Shown here in pieces: positions 36,781 to 48,400 of a DNA stretch of 64,000 bases. The notes under the pieces are model-generated. The model saw only the letters and a list, made by a program, of their open reading frames with translations, was not told the DNA's origin and searched no databases. The number at the start of each line of letters is the position of its first letter. The first letter of the stretch is position 1. The stretch comes from Gossypium raimondii (taxonomy: Eukaryota > Streptophyta > Magnoliopsida > Malvales > Malvaceae), in assembly GCF_025698545.1 (NCBI RefSeq), contig NC_068569.1, positions 12,462,001 through 12,526,000 of the forward strand, written 5' to 3'. A program made the position numbers and the translations under genes.

Positions 36781-39700
36781 TTATGATGGTGGGAAGAAAC
36801 GGTTGAGGTTGAAAGGGAGTGTGTAAAACTCTTCATTCCGGCTATCTCCTTTAAATGTCCGGAATTTAACCCACCATGGCATTCCTCTATCTCTGGCACT
36901 GTCTTTGTAGTCTAGTGTGTTGTCTAGGAACACAGCAACAAGTAATGCGACAGTTGGAGATGAAAAGAATATGGTATTAAGGAAATCATTGAACTGCATG
37001 CAAAAGAAAAAGATGTCAAATGTTACTGTTATGTTGATTAATTAGTAGAGGAGGTGAATAACTAGAGACTCACCCAGCCGCCTCTCGTATGAGCAGGACC
37101 ATGAAGAGCCTTGGCAGTGTATTCTCTGAAGTACTCAGGAACAGATAAACCTAAGAACAAGGCAACGCCCACTATAAAGAGATTCCTCATGGAGTTCATG
37201 TTCGTAAATTGCAAGAACGACAGCCCTACAGATGCTGAAAGAAATTGGAACTATAGTTAGAAATAAAGCAACAGCAAATAATGGTATTACAAAAGGGATA
37301 TCGGTTAGACAAGGATGAATATTATTGTGATACTCACCAACAAGACCAAACAAAACACAATACACAGCAGCAAATATGGTAAAAGGTATTGATGCAAACA
37401 GAGCTCCGAATTTTCCTGCACAAGTTACAGAAGTTGATATAAGAAGCTATGACAGACAGATTCCAGAGATTGCCGGCCTAAGTAAATTGTCACTCACCTA
37501 ATATTGAAAAAAATATCATAAAGCCAGCTGAGATTTGAATGACCCTCCGGCTTCCAACACGAGTGCTTCCAAGGAGCCCCACGTTTTCTCTGTTGTTTTT
37601 TGTGGAATTAGTATAGTTGCATAAGATAATTTTCATAGATAGAAAACAAAAATACTTACACAGAGACTGTTGACCCACTCAGTGTTCCAAATAGCCCATT
37701 CAAAAGGATCCCAATGCCCTGCCAACCAATACCACGACTAAGAACATGAGCTGGAGGGGGTGTCGCACTTGCTAGACGTGAGGCGGCCTTGTAAGCTCCG
37801 GTTGACTGCCAAAGCAAACATTATTAGTTCTCAGTAAATACAAAATAATAATGTATTCTATTTATTTTCTAGTTGAAATGAGCAATACCTCAATCAATGA
37901 GACTAAAACTGCAGCCATCATTCCAAAGGCATGTCCAGCATCAAAAGTAGGAGCACCCCATTGAAGAGGATAAGGTATCTTTATCCTGGTTGAACAAATT
38001 TCAGACATTTCAGTCAGAAAAGATAACACAAAGAATCTTATTATTCAAGTTCTATTCAACCCTCTCTTTCTCTTAATTTTTAATTATTTTACGTCCTTCA
38101 GTCAGTGTGCATAAGATAGTCAACTAACGAGGAACAGCTTTAGTACCAACCATGGAGCAGAAGAAATGAGGTTGGCCTTGTCAGTTCTGCAATTTAATTG
38201 GGTTAATTCCGGACGATGTTTGTAAGCACCACTTGCTGTCAAGAGATGAGCATATGCCCATATCACTGTGATTGATATAAGGAGAGCAAACCGCTCCAGT
38301 ATTGGTAGTTGTTTTGTCAGAAAATTCTTCAAGTACTGTTTTTGACACAAAACATGATCAGATATATGGTACATTCGTGCACAAAACCATATGCATTTTG
38401 AAACAGATTATGAATACTTTTCAGATGAATTTGGCCCCAAATTGGTAAGCAAGTTAAAAGACTAAATCATTTGGCATATGGCACTGTACAAGCACTTCAT
38501 CTGGCAAGTGCCTTTTGCATTTCCATTTAACATAACTCCGTTTTTTTTTTTAAATTAAAAAAGAATCATTATGTACCTGGGAGAAGGCTATAAATAGAAT
38601 AAGCATTGGAATGCCGATTTCCACACAGCGACCAACCTAATACGAGAGTTAATTACAAGTTATAATTACATGAGTGATAAGACAAAAGTAAATTTTCATT
38701 GAAGAATTCAAAATAGCATCATAGTTTCTAATTATACCACAGGGAATCCTCTGTCAAACAAGCCAAAGCCCACTAGTGCAATGACTGGAACCATTCCAAG
38801 GGGGCTGAAGAACCTGAAAAAGAAAAAGGTAACTCATGTCGAAAGTTGTTTAAATTTTATTTCCTGAAATTTGAGACAAAATCTTCATTTAAGATTAAAA
38901 TTGAACCTGGAGCAAATGGCCCACATCTGACTGTATCCCAGGATAATTTGTATGCTTGATGCTACTATTAATGCACCTTGGACAGCTCTCATAGTGTTTA
39001 GAAATCTCTGCATAATGCATACACATAAAAAGACCATCTAATGAACCACCACCTCATATTGTTTGATTTGAAATACTAGGTGCCACCTTAGGGAAACTAA
39101 TGAACTGCCCTGATGTTTTAGTAACAAAATATATGCCTCGAACCAAAGTTTTGTTTTGTTTTGCTTTGGCCACATAAGAGAGAGAGGCTTTGGTGCACCA
39201 CTGTACCTTGCTTATAGTTTCTTGTACTAATTATAGTCATCAATAGTCAATACAGCCAAACAGTGTAAGCAAGAAATGGATGACAATTCACTGACGTGAC
39301 TCATTTGAAGACAACGGTGCAAGCAAGCGTTACAAACAAAATCAAAAACACTAAGGTTTGGTTAGTTAATGAAAAAGAAACACCGACTGAGCAAGTGGAC
39401 CACACAAATATTGACCGTAGTCCTTTTGCACAGGAAGACTGAACTTGAGGGAAAAAAAGGAACTGTTACAAAGTAGAAGATTGAAAAAATTGCACTAACC
39501 ACGTGATTGTCCTCGATACTCATCAAGGAAGTATCGTGAATTATTGATATGATGGGAACCATGAAGGCATAAGACCCTCCAATCACGGTAGGCAACCGAG
39601 TTCCGAACAGTGTTTGTAGAAGTGTATTAATCCCTTCAACAAATAGTAGTGTCTGCACCACTCTTACTTTATCACCCTAAACCATCAAATGGGGGAAATA

Positions 39701-40126
39701 GATCATGTTAAATACAGTAACAAACAATTAAAATTCATGTTAAACATTTATCTTTTTGCTTTGTGGGTGTATGAATGGGGAAAAAAAAAGGAAATGCAAA
39801 AGAATATCCCAAGTTCAGAAAGAAGAGAATCATCACAATTCGAAGTGACATACATCAGTTCCACCCATCAAAGGAACAAGAAACGAAGGGATCATCACAG
39901 CAGTTCCTAAGGCCAAAATGTAATGTTGAAACCCCAAAGCGATGGCCTCCCCTGCTCCCACAAGCAAAAGTGAGCGTTACAACCCACAAAATAAAGGTGA
40001 AAAAAAAATCTTTGTTTTAAAGAAAAAGGACACACCCCAAGAAGGATTTGAGTCAATGCAGTACTCCAGGCCTTGAAGTTGGTCCATTGGTGGGAAGCTA
40101 ATTTCTTCAGGTTTTGGAGCAGCCAT
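36781..40126 (-). CDS. Nucleobase-ascorbate transporter (NAT/NCS2 family)
   Basis: Multi-pass plasma-membrane carrier of the NAT/NCS2 family, whose members move purines, uracil or ascorbate. Thirteen minus-strand exons: 40126-40036, 39951-39854, 39676-39500, 39007-38907, 38813-38738, 38636-38577, 38335-38151, 37985-37889, 37805-37660, 37589-37498, 37415-37338, 37234-37074, 36993-36781. They join to 1575 nt and 524 residues, the usual plant NAT length, all GT-AG. The NAT signature is intact as ENVGLLGSTR (residues 345-354). Also seen: QTLLFVEGINTLLQTLFGTR near the N-terminus, SRGIGWQGIGI before the signature, and the C-terminal EEFYTLPFNLNRFFP. Start MAAPKPEEISFPPMDQLQGL is the only suitable ATG. 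Closest in wording to the Arabidopsis NAT1-NAT4 subgroup; substrate not predictable. Confidence 0.92.
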
Positions 40127-40401
40127 AGCTTAACCACTTACTTTCTTGCCTCAAAAACTCAAAAGGGTAGTCACCAAATGAAAGAATCAACAGGTAAACT
40201 CAAAACTGAAGCCAAGAACAAAACGAAAGAGAAAGAAACAGGGAATGGAGTGGGAAAAAGATTGTATAGAGACTAGAAATGTAGAAGTGAGAAAGCAACG
40301 AAAAAAGAGGCAGTTTGCCGCCCACTAAAAAGCTTTTTATTTTCCTGTTCTCCCACAGGCTTCACTATCTTTTTGCTTGCTCTTCCTTTTTGATTTTTAT
40401 A

Positions 40402-40409
40402 TTTATATA
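40402..40409 (-). promoter_or_regulatory. TATA box of the NAT gene
   Basis: TATATAAA on the minus strand, about 280 bp upstream of the ATG, implies a leader of about 250 nt that includes the CT-rich tract at 40430-40445 or starts just after it. Confidence 0.5.
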
Positions 40410-40479
40410 GACAAGGTGCCGTTAACTTTTCTTTTCTTTTCTTTTTTATTCCGAAATTACCCCTTAAGCAACCTGCCAA

Positions 40480-41545
40480 ACTTCATATTACCGTTGGTCC
40501 TATAAATTAATTTTTACAACTCAGCTTCTTAAATAAATAAACAGTTTTCATTTGGTCATTATAATCATAAAAATTAACATCAAACTCAAACCTCTCAATT
40601 TGAGATTTTTAAGTAATTAATTTGCAAAATATTTTAGAGAAATATTAATCCAGTAATACATTTAACCCTTTTCTTGAAAGGAGAGAAAGGAAAAGAAAAG
40701 TGGGGACATTTTATAATTATATTTGGTCAAAAAGAAAAGAAATAGTGGATGATGTATGGACTTTTTATCAAATAGAAGTGAATATCCATCTTAATTCTTA
40801 ACCCATGGTGGCTACTTTCCTACCATTTTGGTACCATGTCTTTGTTTTATTTTACTGAATCTATGGTTAAGATGACATAATTATTTTTTAATGTGGTAAT
40901 TTCATCTTAAACTTGCTTTTCGTTTCATGATGCATCACAAAAGCATTAAAGCTTCTCTCTCTTAATACTACTAAAGCCTAGTACAGTGAATAAAGAGAAG
41001 GGCCAATAAAAGAAAGAGGGAAGTCTGACTAGGCCCCAACGTGTGCAACAGCAGCTGCCCTCCAACGTCTCTAATCTTTGATGCCAACACAACTACCACA
41101 GATCCTTGAGCCCATCCCCATCAATTTTTTTTTTACATCTTACAAATCCATTTCCTTACCTTTTTTTCTGATTGAAAGGAAAAAATATTAAAACAACAAC
41201 ATTTTGAATTGTTATTAATAATGAGCGGATTGAAAGAATCAAAATGTCAAATAGAGATGCAGCAGTAATTCAAATAGAGACAATTACATCGAACCAAAAA
41301 AAAAAAAAAACAGAGACAATTACTCTGCTTTCCGACATTATATATTTAATATTGCAATTTTCATGTGAGTCGTCAATCTCTGGGGGAGAACTGGACAAGG
41401 ACAGGACAGCACACCAGGCTTTATGTAATAATAACTAGTCAGTGTTGATATTAAGCCACCTTCCTCTACCCTAAACTTTTAACATTTCATCGCTGTTTAA
41501 ATACGACATGCACTTATATGTATATTTACTGTTCACATATGATAT
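40480..41545. other. Intergenic, nothing recognised
   Basis: AT-rich upstream region of the NAT gene. No gene or defined repeat seen. Confidence 0.4.
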
Positions 41546-41549
41546 CTAC

Positions 41550-41632
41550 GTTGAAATGGTCGAGTTCGTTTAAGGAGCTAGATTAAGCTTTTGGTCCGAA
41601 AGGGGGTGGGTTGAAATCCCACTTTGCTCTGA
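41550..41632 (+). pseudogene. tRNA-Leu(AAG)-like relic
   Basis: The segment TGGTCGAGTTCGTTTAAGG ... CTAGATTAAGCTTTTGG ... GTGGGTTGAAATCCCAC follows the plan of a plant tRNA-Leu: D-arm A-box, an anticodon loop TTAAGCT with anticodon AAG, a long variable arm GTCCGAAAGGG, and a T-arm B-box. The T-stem still pairs, but the loop has lost the invariant TTCG (TTGA instead), and the acceptor arms (GTTGAAA / TTTGCTC) do not pair. It is a dead tRNA gene or the head of a tRNA-derived SINE; no SINE tail is clear. Confidence 0.55.
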
Positions 41633-41699
41633 GCAATTAAATTATGTAACATTTTTAACTTCAACCATGGTTTTGCACTAAGGGTGTTGTATTGTCATT

Positions 41700-42195
41700 T
41701 GTTGAAGCCTTAAAAGGCTACGCCCAAGAATGCTGTCATTCACTTTTTAACAAGTTGGGGCCTTGAAAGTTCATCACATTGGGGCCTTAAAAGGCCTCGC
41801 CTAACGAGGCACTAAAACCTTATGAGGCTTCAACAGAAACGGTATTGAGACCCTCAAAAGACCATTGTCGTTTGAGAGTTGCTTCATTGGTAGTCACACA
41901 TTAGCAAGTTGTTGTCTTAAGAGACCTCTCCTGATAGGACATGGAAGCCTTAAAGGCTTCGCCAGAAACACCGAGGTCCTTGGAAAGCCATTGTTATTGG
42001 AAAGTTGCTTTGCCAATAATCGCATATTAACGAGTGGGGGTCTTAACAAACCTCACCTAATGGGACACTAAAACCTTAAGAGGCTACGCTAAGAAAATAT
42101 TAAGGCCCTTAAAAGGCCTATATCGAAAACGGAACTGGAGCGTAAGATTTCTCATCTAATGTAGCACTGAAGCCTTAAAAGGCATGTCTAAGCTT
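41700..42195. repeat. Degenerate minisatellite, unit about 125 bp
   Basis: About four diverged tandem units, each reading roughly: (A)GCCTTAAAAGGCT(T/A)CGCC, AGAAAC, CCTTGGAAAGCCATTGT, GAGTTGCTT, CACATTAGC(A)AG, GGTCTTAA, CCTCACCTAATGGGACACT. Two neighbouring units (about 41810-41940 and 41940-42065) align along their length. AAGGCCT/AGGCTTC palindromes recur in every unit. The 41865-42071 frame is an accident of this repeat. Confidence 0.75.
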
Positions 42196-43735
42196 TCACT
42201 TTATACAAATGGTTAAATCATTATTTAGGGTTTTAATTTAGTAACTTTTTTCATATTGAGGCCTAAACTTTTTTTTATTCAAGTTAGACCTTAAATTTGG
42301 CAACCAAGGTTCTCAGGGGCCCCGACCCTCTAGAATGGAAAATTTTCCATTTAGGCCCTTTAAAATTTTTTAAGTTTTAAATTAGTAAAGGTAAAATTGT
42401 ACTTTGGCCCTCCTAAAAATATAAAAAAATTGATTTAATCCTTTAAAAATTATAAAGATATAGGCTATTAAAATGGTGAAATTATATTTTTGCTATCGTA
42501 AAAAGGAAATTTTAATTTCGCCCCCCCTAAAAAAATTTCTTGGTTTCGCCCCTATTGGCAACTATTTCCACATTGAGGCTTGAACTAAGCAATTGTTCCC
42601 ACCTTAGGGTTTGAAATTTTTTCTATTCAAGTTGATCCCTAAATTTGGTAATTTTTCCCGCATTGGGGCTTTCAATTCAAGACCTAACTTGAACAAAAAG
42701 AAATTTAAACCTCAATGAGAAAAAAATCACTAAGCTCAAACCCTAAAAAGTGATTTAACCCTTATACTAATTTAGAATTTGATCTTTGAACCACTATTAA
42801 GAAAAATAAAGATAAACTGTGATCTAATGTCAAGACGAATCGTACAATGATGATTGGAATTTATGATACCATGTAATCATTATGTTTTCCCTGCATCTAG
42901 AAGGAGTATAGGACAAAGATAAATTTGTCAACAGAAGGCAAACAAATGGAAATAACTTGAGTACCCTTAGAATAAAATGGAACGAACATACATGAAAGAA
43001 GTGCCTCATATTATTATGGTAATTGAAAAGTATAATAAACCAAGAATATGCTTTTCACGAAGCATACAACGTGGATCCCATTTAAATTATTGCTTTCCTT
43101 TCGGTTTAGACTTACTCGAAGGGAAAGGGATCCCATCTGGTTCTAACCATATCATGCAAAAGGGTTGCTTTCTAAATCTAATGACCAAATCTTGTTAACA
43201 ATGCATGGCAATGGAATTTTTAGTTTTTACTTTATGAAGATGATAGGTCAAGTTTACTGCGTGAAAGCTGAAGAGCAATAGGTTTATACATACAACTACA
43301 CAACACTTTTCGCCTACACCTTACATTACAACTTAAAAAGCTTATAGTCAAGAGATGAATAATGAATCTACTGATCCAATCCTTCACAGCTGTTTTCTTC
43401 ATAAAATTGGCCACAGTTTTCACGTCAATCAAACATTATTATCCTATTTCACAACACACCCATGAAATCAATATATTATAAAATTAGTATTAAATTAAAT
43501 AACGTATAAGTGATTTTCGATAAAATGAGGAGAGGAGAGGGTATAAAAATGATAATAATAATAAAAAGTTAACTGATGTTAAAAAAATTTTGAATTAAGA
43601 AGTGTGTTGGAATATGTTAATTTAAAGCAAGGATATTAAACCATAAAATATGTGAAAAGTTTATGGCCCCAGTATAAACACTCAAAAACCCAAGGGTCAA
43701 AGTGTAAAATGAAAAAGTTAAACAATCAAGAGTGA
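42196..43735. other. Intergenic with repeat-like mirrored words
   Basis: At about 42215-42750, phrases such as CATTGAGGCCTAAAC, TCAAGTTAGACC and their mirror images near 42670-42730 indicate a degraded inverted-repeat element. No gene is supported; the 73-codon frame at 42977-43198 is unrecognised. Confidence 0.4.
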
Positions 43736-43740
43736 AAATA

Positions 43741-43827
43741 ACCCAATTTATCCTTGGCCTCGTTGAGGTGCTCCCCAAACTCATAGAGCTTCTCAATGTG
43801 CTCGGCTTCCTCGAAAACGTCAGTCAT
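43741..43827 (-). pseudogene. Fragment of an API5-like gene (first exon)
   Basis: Minus-strand reading from ATG 43827 gives MTDVFEEAEH then EHIEKLYEFGEHLNEAKDK. This matches the conserved start of plant API5 (apoptosis inhibitor 5-like) proteins as I know them (IEKLYEFGERLNEAKDK). It runs only about 29 codons and then enters unrelated DNA with no splice donor and no further API5 sequence. It is therefore an isolated captured or retained fragment, not a working gene. Confidence 0.6.
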
Positions 43828-43990
43828 TTGGTGGATTTAATTAGGATGGATATAACTCAGAAACTGGAAATGTAAGAAAACTAACAAGTTTGTGGAAGAA
43901 TGCAAATTTTGATTGTATATTTTAATTACATATGCCATTTAAAAATCTAATGGAGGGCCTAATGCATGGCATCATTAGAAACATATTGTA

Positions 43991-44545
43991 TGTTGGAAGC
44001 CAATCCAACTTCTGGATAAAATCCAAACTTATCCAGATATTTTTTTTAGACGATTTTAGAATATAAAATAAAGAAAAAGGATATTATCTAGAAGATTAGA
44101 TATTCTAGATAAACATTCTAGTAATTAAATATTTGTAAAAGCAATGACGATAATGTTGACATGTATCAACAATCCAAGGGTGGGAGCTTTCGTTCTTGTG
44201 ATGATGTAAGAGAGAGCTATGAGCAAGAGAGTGTGAGAGGTAGAGAATAGAAGAGTAGTGAGGTAAGTGTGTGTCACAGTATAATTATATTGTGTATTAA
44301 TAAAAGTGTTCACTTTTCTTGTAATTGTAAGTCTCAGTTAAGCTTTAGGTTTCTAAGCACTTAGAGCACTTGTGTTGGCTTTAATGTATGGTCGATTTTG
44401 CTGCTTGAATGATATATAGTCGGCTCTACCGCCTAAGAAGTTAAAAAATAAAAGGTTAACCGACTTCAAAGAGTTGGTGTAACACTAATTGTAGGTATTA
44501 TAGGTCCTCTATAGTGGGTGTGTTAGGCTCATTGAGCTTCCAACA
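43991..44545. mobile_element. Solo LTR (555 bp), probably Ty1/copia
   Basis: Begins TGTTGGAAGC and ends GAGCTTCCAACA, the TG...CA inverted tips of a long terminal repeat. An identical 5-bp target duplication TTGTA flanks it (43986-43990 and 44546-44550). No internal retrotransposon region is attached, so it is a solo LTR left by recombination of a full copy. Copia is favoured by the end sequence. The matching duplications suggest moderate age. Confidence 0.75.
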
Positions 44546-44987
44546 TTGTACATGCAACTACCTATCAATTTAGAATCACATACCTAGTCAGTATTCTGGT
44601 AAGGTAAGTTTGTTTTTCTGTTGGTTTTCTTTTCAATTTCTTTAAAGAAACTAATTATAAAATTACTATATATACATTTAGAATCGCATCCTAGTAAAAT
44701 GTTCTCTTGGTTACGAAATCTATTTCTCAAGATTATGCAATATAAGGTGGGGAGAGTATTCTGGCGATCGAGAGACGTCGAAGAGGTCAAGGCGACGATG
44801 AAAGAGGAAGAGGAGGAGGAGAAAACCCAACTTTAATAATAACATTTTTCCATCCCTCCTAAGTTCTTTTTCTATCCTTTTCTTTCCTCTTTGGGGCCTC
44901 TTATTGATGTTGCTAGTTGTATCACTCCACAAGAATCTGCATCTTGGATTAGTTGGTGGCAGGAAGTGTTGGTATTGCAATTGTCGA

Positions 44988-45290
44988 TGTAACACCCCTA
45001 TACCAGGTCCGATCGTATGGACCCGATATAATACTATTACATTTGGTACCAAAATGGTTTTGGCTAGATACGATTTAATTTAACATGTTAACAGCATCTT
45101 ACACAAGACACTTACCTATAAATACTTACATGAACAATGAAGAAGGGATCAACTCTTCAAGAATACTAAGATTGCACTCTACCAATACTCTTTCCTCCAA
45201 CCTTTATGTTCTCTTCACCTCCACTTTTCATAACCTCGACTCCAGCCTGACTGGGTGAACCGATCTTCATAGCATCCATCTTTCCTCCTT
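44988..45290. mobile_element. Possible Gypsy LTR fragment
   Basis: Opens with TGTAACACCCCTATACC, a beginning typical of Gypsy-type LTRs in cotton relatives, and continues as moderately GC-rich sequence unlike its neighbours. The other end and a target duplication could not be defined. A truncated fossil at most. Confidence 0.3.
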
Positions 45291-46284
45291 AGTATCAACA
45301 ATTTTAATAATTTAAAAACTCAATTAAAATTATTTTAAACTCTAAACTATAATTTGAGACATCTAATACAATTGATCCTAAAATTTTATTGCTTGTTCTT
45401 TGGGACGGTTTCTAAACTACCTCATCATGGTTGTATCCGTACCATTCAGCTTAACCCTTTACCATATTAGAAAATCATCAACAAAATTCACAATTATTCT
45501 TAAAATTTTGAATACAATAATATGAGATATTATGACATCATAAGTTTAATATTATGGGATAAATGGTAAAATCAAAGCTGCAGCATCTGTATAGATTCTA
45601 CTTAATTTCCAAATCAGTTGTATATATAATTTTGTGGCATAAAAGCCTTTTTTACTTTGCCTCAAATAGCTGGAGTCCCACATAATCTCTAAGTTTTTTA
45701 TTGTACTACTACTACTTAGATTTAACAAAACATTACTTTCGTGTTATTACTTATTAGTACAACTTTTAACAGCAATCTAATAATAATCCACATGAACATT
45801 ATGAACCATAAAACAACAACAAATTCTTGATTTTATTTTCACACGTACCAATATGCCAAAATATATGGATCGTTAATGATTAGATTATTGCAGGTTTCAA
45901 CAATACATTATTAGGTTGTTTTATTTTAGTCACACACAAAAAAAATCTTTTTTTAAGTATTGAATGAGGTAAAAAAAAAAGGGATTAAAGTGAAAAGCGG
46001 TAGAAATTAAAATAATACATTAAAAATTGTCAAATTGTATTTATTTATCACATTGCTGAAAATTAAATTTCTTTTTTTTCAATATTGAAATTTTAAATTT
46101 CAAAAATAAAATTAACTAAATAAATTGTTGAAAAATTTTATCCCATTATAATGTTAATCGACTATAATATTGAAATTAATTAAATTAATCTCATTCAGAA
46201 TTTTAAAATTTTATTTATATTTCCATATTATTTTAATGAAATCAATTTGATAACTCATATTTAATAATTGACTGCAAAACTTAA
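45291..46284. other. Intergenic, nothing recognised
   Basis: Highly AT-rich. No supported feature. Confidence 0.4.
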
Positions 46285-46490
46285 AATTCTTTTGATTATA
46301 TAATCTTAAATCTTTCATACTAAGCTAAAAGCAAATTAATTGTTTGTTCTTCATTTCGGTAAAGAAGTGATGAAGAATTCTAGGTTTTGTTTGGCATGAA
46401 AGAAAAAATTAATTGATTTAGTTAATTGTAAGGACTTTTCTTTGCTTTTAGCTTAGTATAGAAAACTCGATATCATATAATCATAAGAAA
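46285..46490. repeat. Long imperfect inverted repeat (hairpin)
   Basis: TACTAAGCTAAAAGCAAA (46318-46335) is repeated exactly in reverse complement at 46441-46458, with a 105-nt spacer. Similarity continues outward to about 46285 and 46490 through TGATTATATAATC-like words. It is probably the core of an unclassified foldback MITE or a hairpin-RNA source. No target duplication identified. Confidence 0.6.
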
Positions 46491-48220
46491 ATTGAGTTTC
46501 ATGTACAAATAGTAAATATGATTTATTTGAATTGATTTTAAGATTTAAAAGGAAACTAAATTAATTAATTTTAATGTTATAGTAACAAATCGGTTGACAT
46601 TATCAATAGATAATTTTTAATTAACTTATTTAATTGATTTTGATGTAATATTAAAAAGTTAGAACTTATAATTTGATAATTTTAAAGCATTATTTTAATT
46701 TGTATAAATTTTTGCTTTAATCCTTAATGCTTTTTACCCGATCAAGATTAAAAGAAAATATTTTTGGATAACTAAAATGAAAGCAAATAAAAGTGTGAAC
46801 ATGATGTAAGTGTGTATAAGTTAATTGTTGCTAAAGATTGAATGGTTGAATGACTAAAATAAAAATGCTGTAAAAATTGAATGAAAAATTTATAAAAATT
46901 TTATTTTGATGAATATCTAATTGCCTTAATTTTTATATATACCCAAATATCTCGTAAAGGTAGTTGCTTTTTTGGCTTACAGGTAAACTAGGATCGCAAT
47001 TTCACAACTTGCTCGAGAAAGAAAGAAAAGTCAAAGATACCTTATTGGTCACGCCTCTTGAATCATCAAGTTGACTGTCCTTGGCAAATCTCTTATCACC
47101 CTTTTGTACACAACATTGTCTATAGCCCTAGATCAGACAAAAATCTGAGATATTTGAAATCTAACGGTGTGATAGAAGCTGAGTTTATTTGGGTGGAGCA
47201 GCGGAGAGCGGAACACGTTGTGACCGCCTCAAAAAAGGGCGATCGGACATCGCCATGTGTTGAGCTGTCACGGGAAAAACGTCACGGCGTGCCTCTCCTT
47301 AATTCCTACGCAACTCTCTTTTCCCTGATCATTCATAAAAAAGGTTATAAAACCAATTATGGTATTGATAAAATTGTTTTAAGAAGAGTATTTTTACTTA
47401 TTTTAATTTTACGGGAGTGAACATTTTGATAATGAAGATATTTTATTAAGTAAAATAAAGAGAAATAACGCTAATCGTTCCACACAGTTCCAATTTCCAA
47501 AATGGTGAGTGATTTTATTACTTCAAACTCTAGGATCCTTTTAGAACCATAGGAAACATTTCATATTTTCGAATTTATTACTTGAAAACAAGTATCAGAT
47601 TTGTTTAGAACATCCGTGAAAACAACCTTCTAAAATTTTAAAATATGAATATAAATATGAATTGGAGCAAAAAAGTGGTATACTTGTATTGGTTTTGAAT
47701 TCTACCTTCACAAATTAATGAGTAAATAATTTCTTTAAATTAATAAAATAATATGCCAAAGAAACAAATAGCAAATGAATTTTAATTTTTGCATTATGTA
47801 TTCTCATATTATCAATTAAGTTATCCTATTATTGAAACTATTAATTTAACCATTAAACAATACAAAATTTTGTAACATAATTTAAAATAAAAACTTTAAA
47901 GAAAGGTAAAATGTTGTCGTTTAACCTTTAAAATTAAAAAAAAAGAGAGCGATGACTTTTGTACAAGTTTCAAAAACATCAAAACCAAGATTTTTACAAT
48001 ATTTATTTTCTTAAATTTTCATTTTGAACTATGTTACATAAGATTTAACGTCTAATTAAAGATTTTAGTAATAGAAGAATTTTATTAATATGACATATAT
48101 TAACTTAGAATAAAAATATACCTTAAATATATTTATATCTTAAGAATACATTAAATATACCAAAAAGAAAAGGGAAAAACAAAAAACGAAACAAACAGAG
48201 AGTATGATATTCAGTTATTA
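46491..48220. other. Intergenic with an unexplained GC-richer patch
   Basis: The stretch 47058-47420 has a 120-codon frame and higher GC than its surroundings but no recognisable protein. The rest is AT-rich upstream DNA of the kinase gene. Confidence 0.35.
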
Positions 48221-48226
48221 ACTTCC

Positions 48227-48234
48227 TATATAAA
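48227..48234 (+). promoter_or_regulatory. TATA box of the CIPK gene
   Basis: TATATAAA 167 bp before the ATG. A start near 48260 gives a leader of about 140 nt ending in a T/A-rich run. Confidence 0.6.
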
Positions 48235-48400
48235 AGCATCTATTTTCTCACCAACGCCATAAACGTAACAGATTCAAATCATTTTAGAGGCCACTCAACA
48301 AAAGGAAAAGAGAAGCCATTAAAGTTGCCCATCATTAACCACTCAATTTTCGTTTTTTTTTTTTTTGAAAAAAAAACCCCAAACCCTAACATTGAAGACA

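Noticed and set aside
47058-47420. 120-codon plus-strand frame
   Set aside because: No recognisable domain, no promoter or homolog known to me; kept only as a GC-richer patch.
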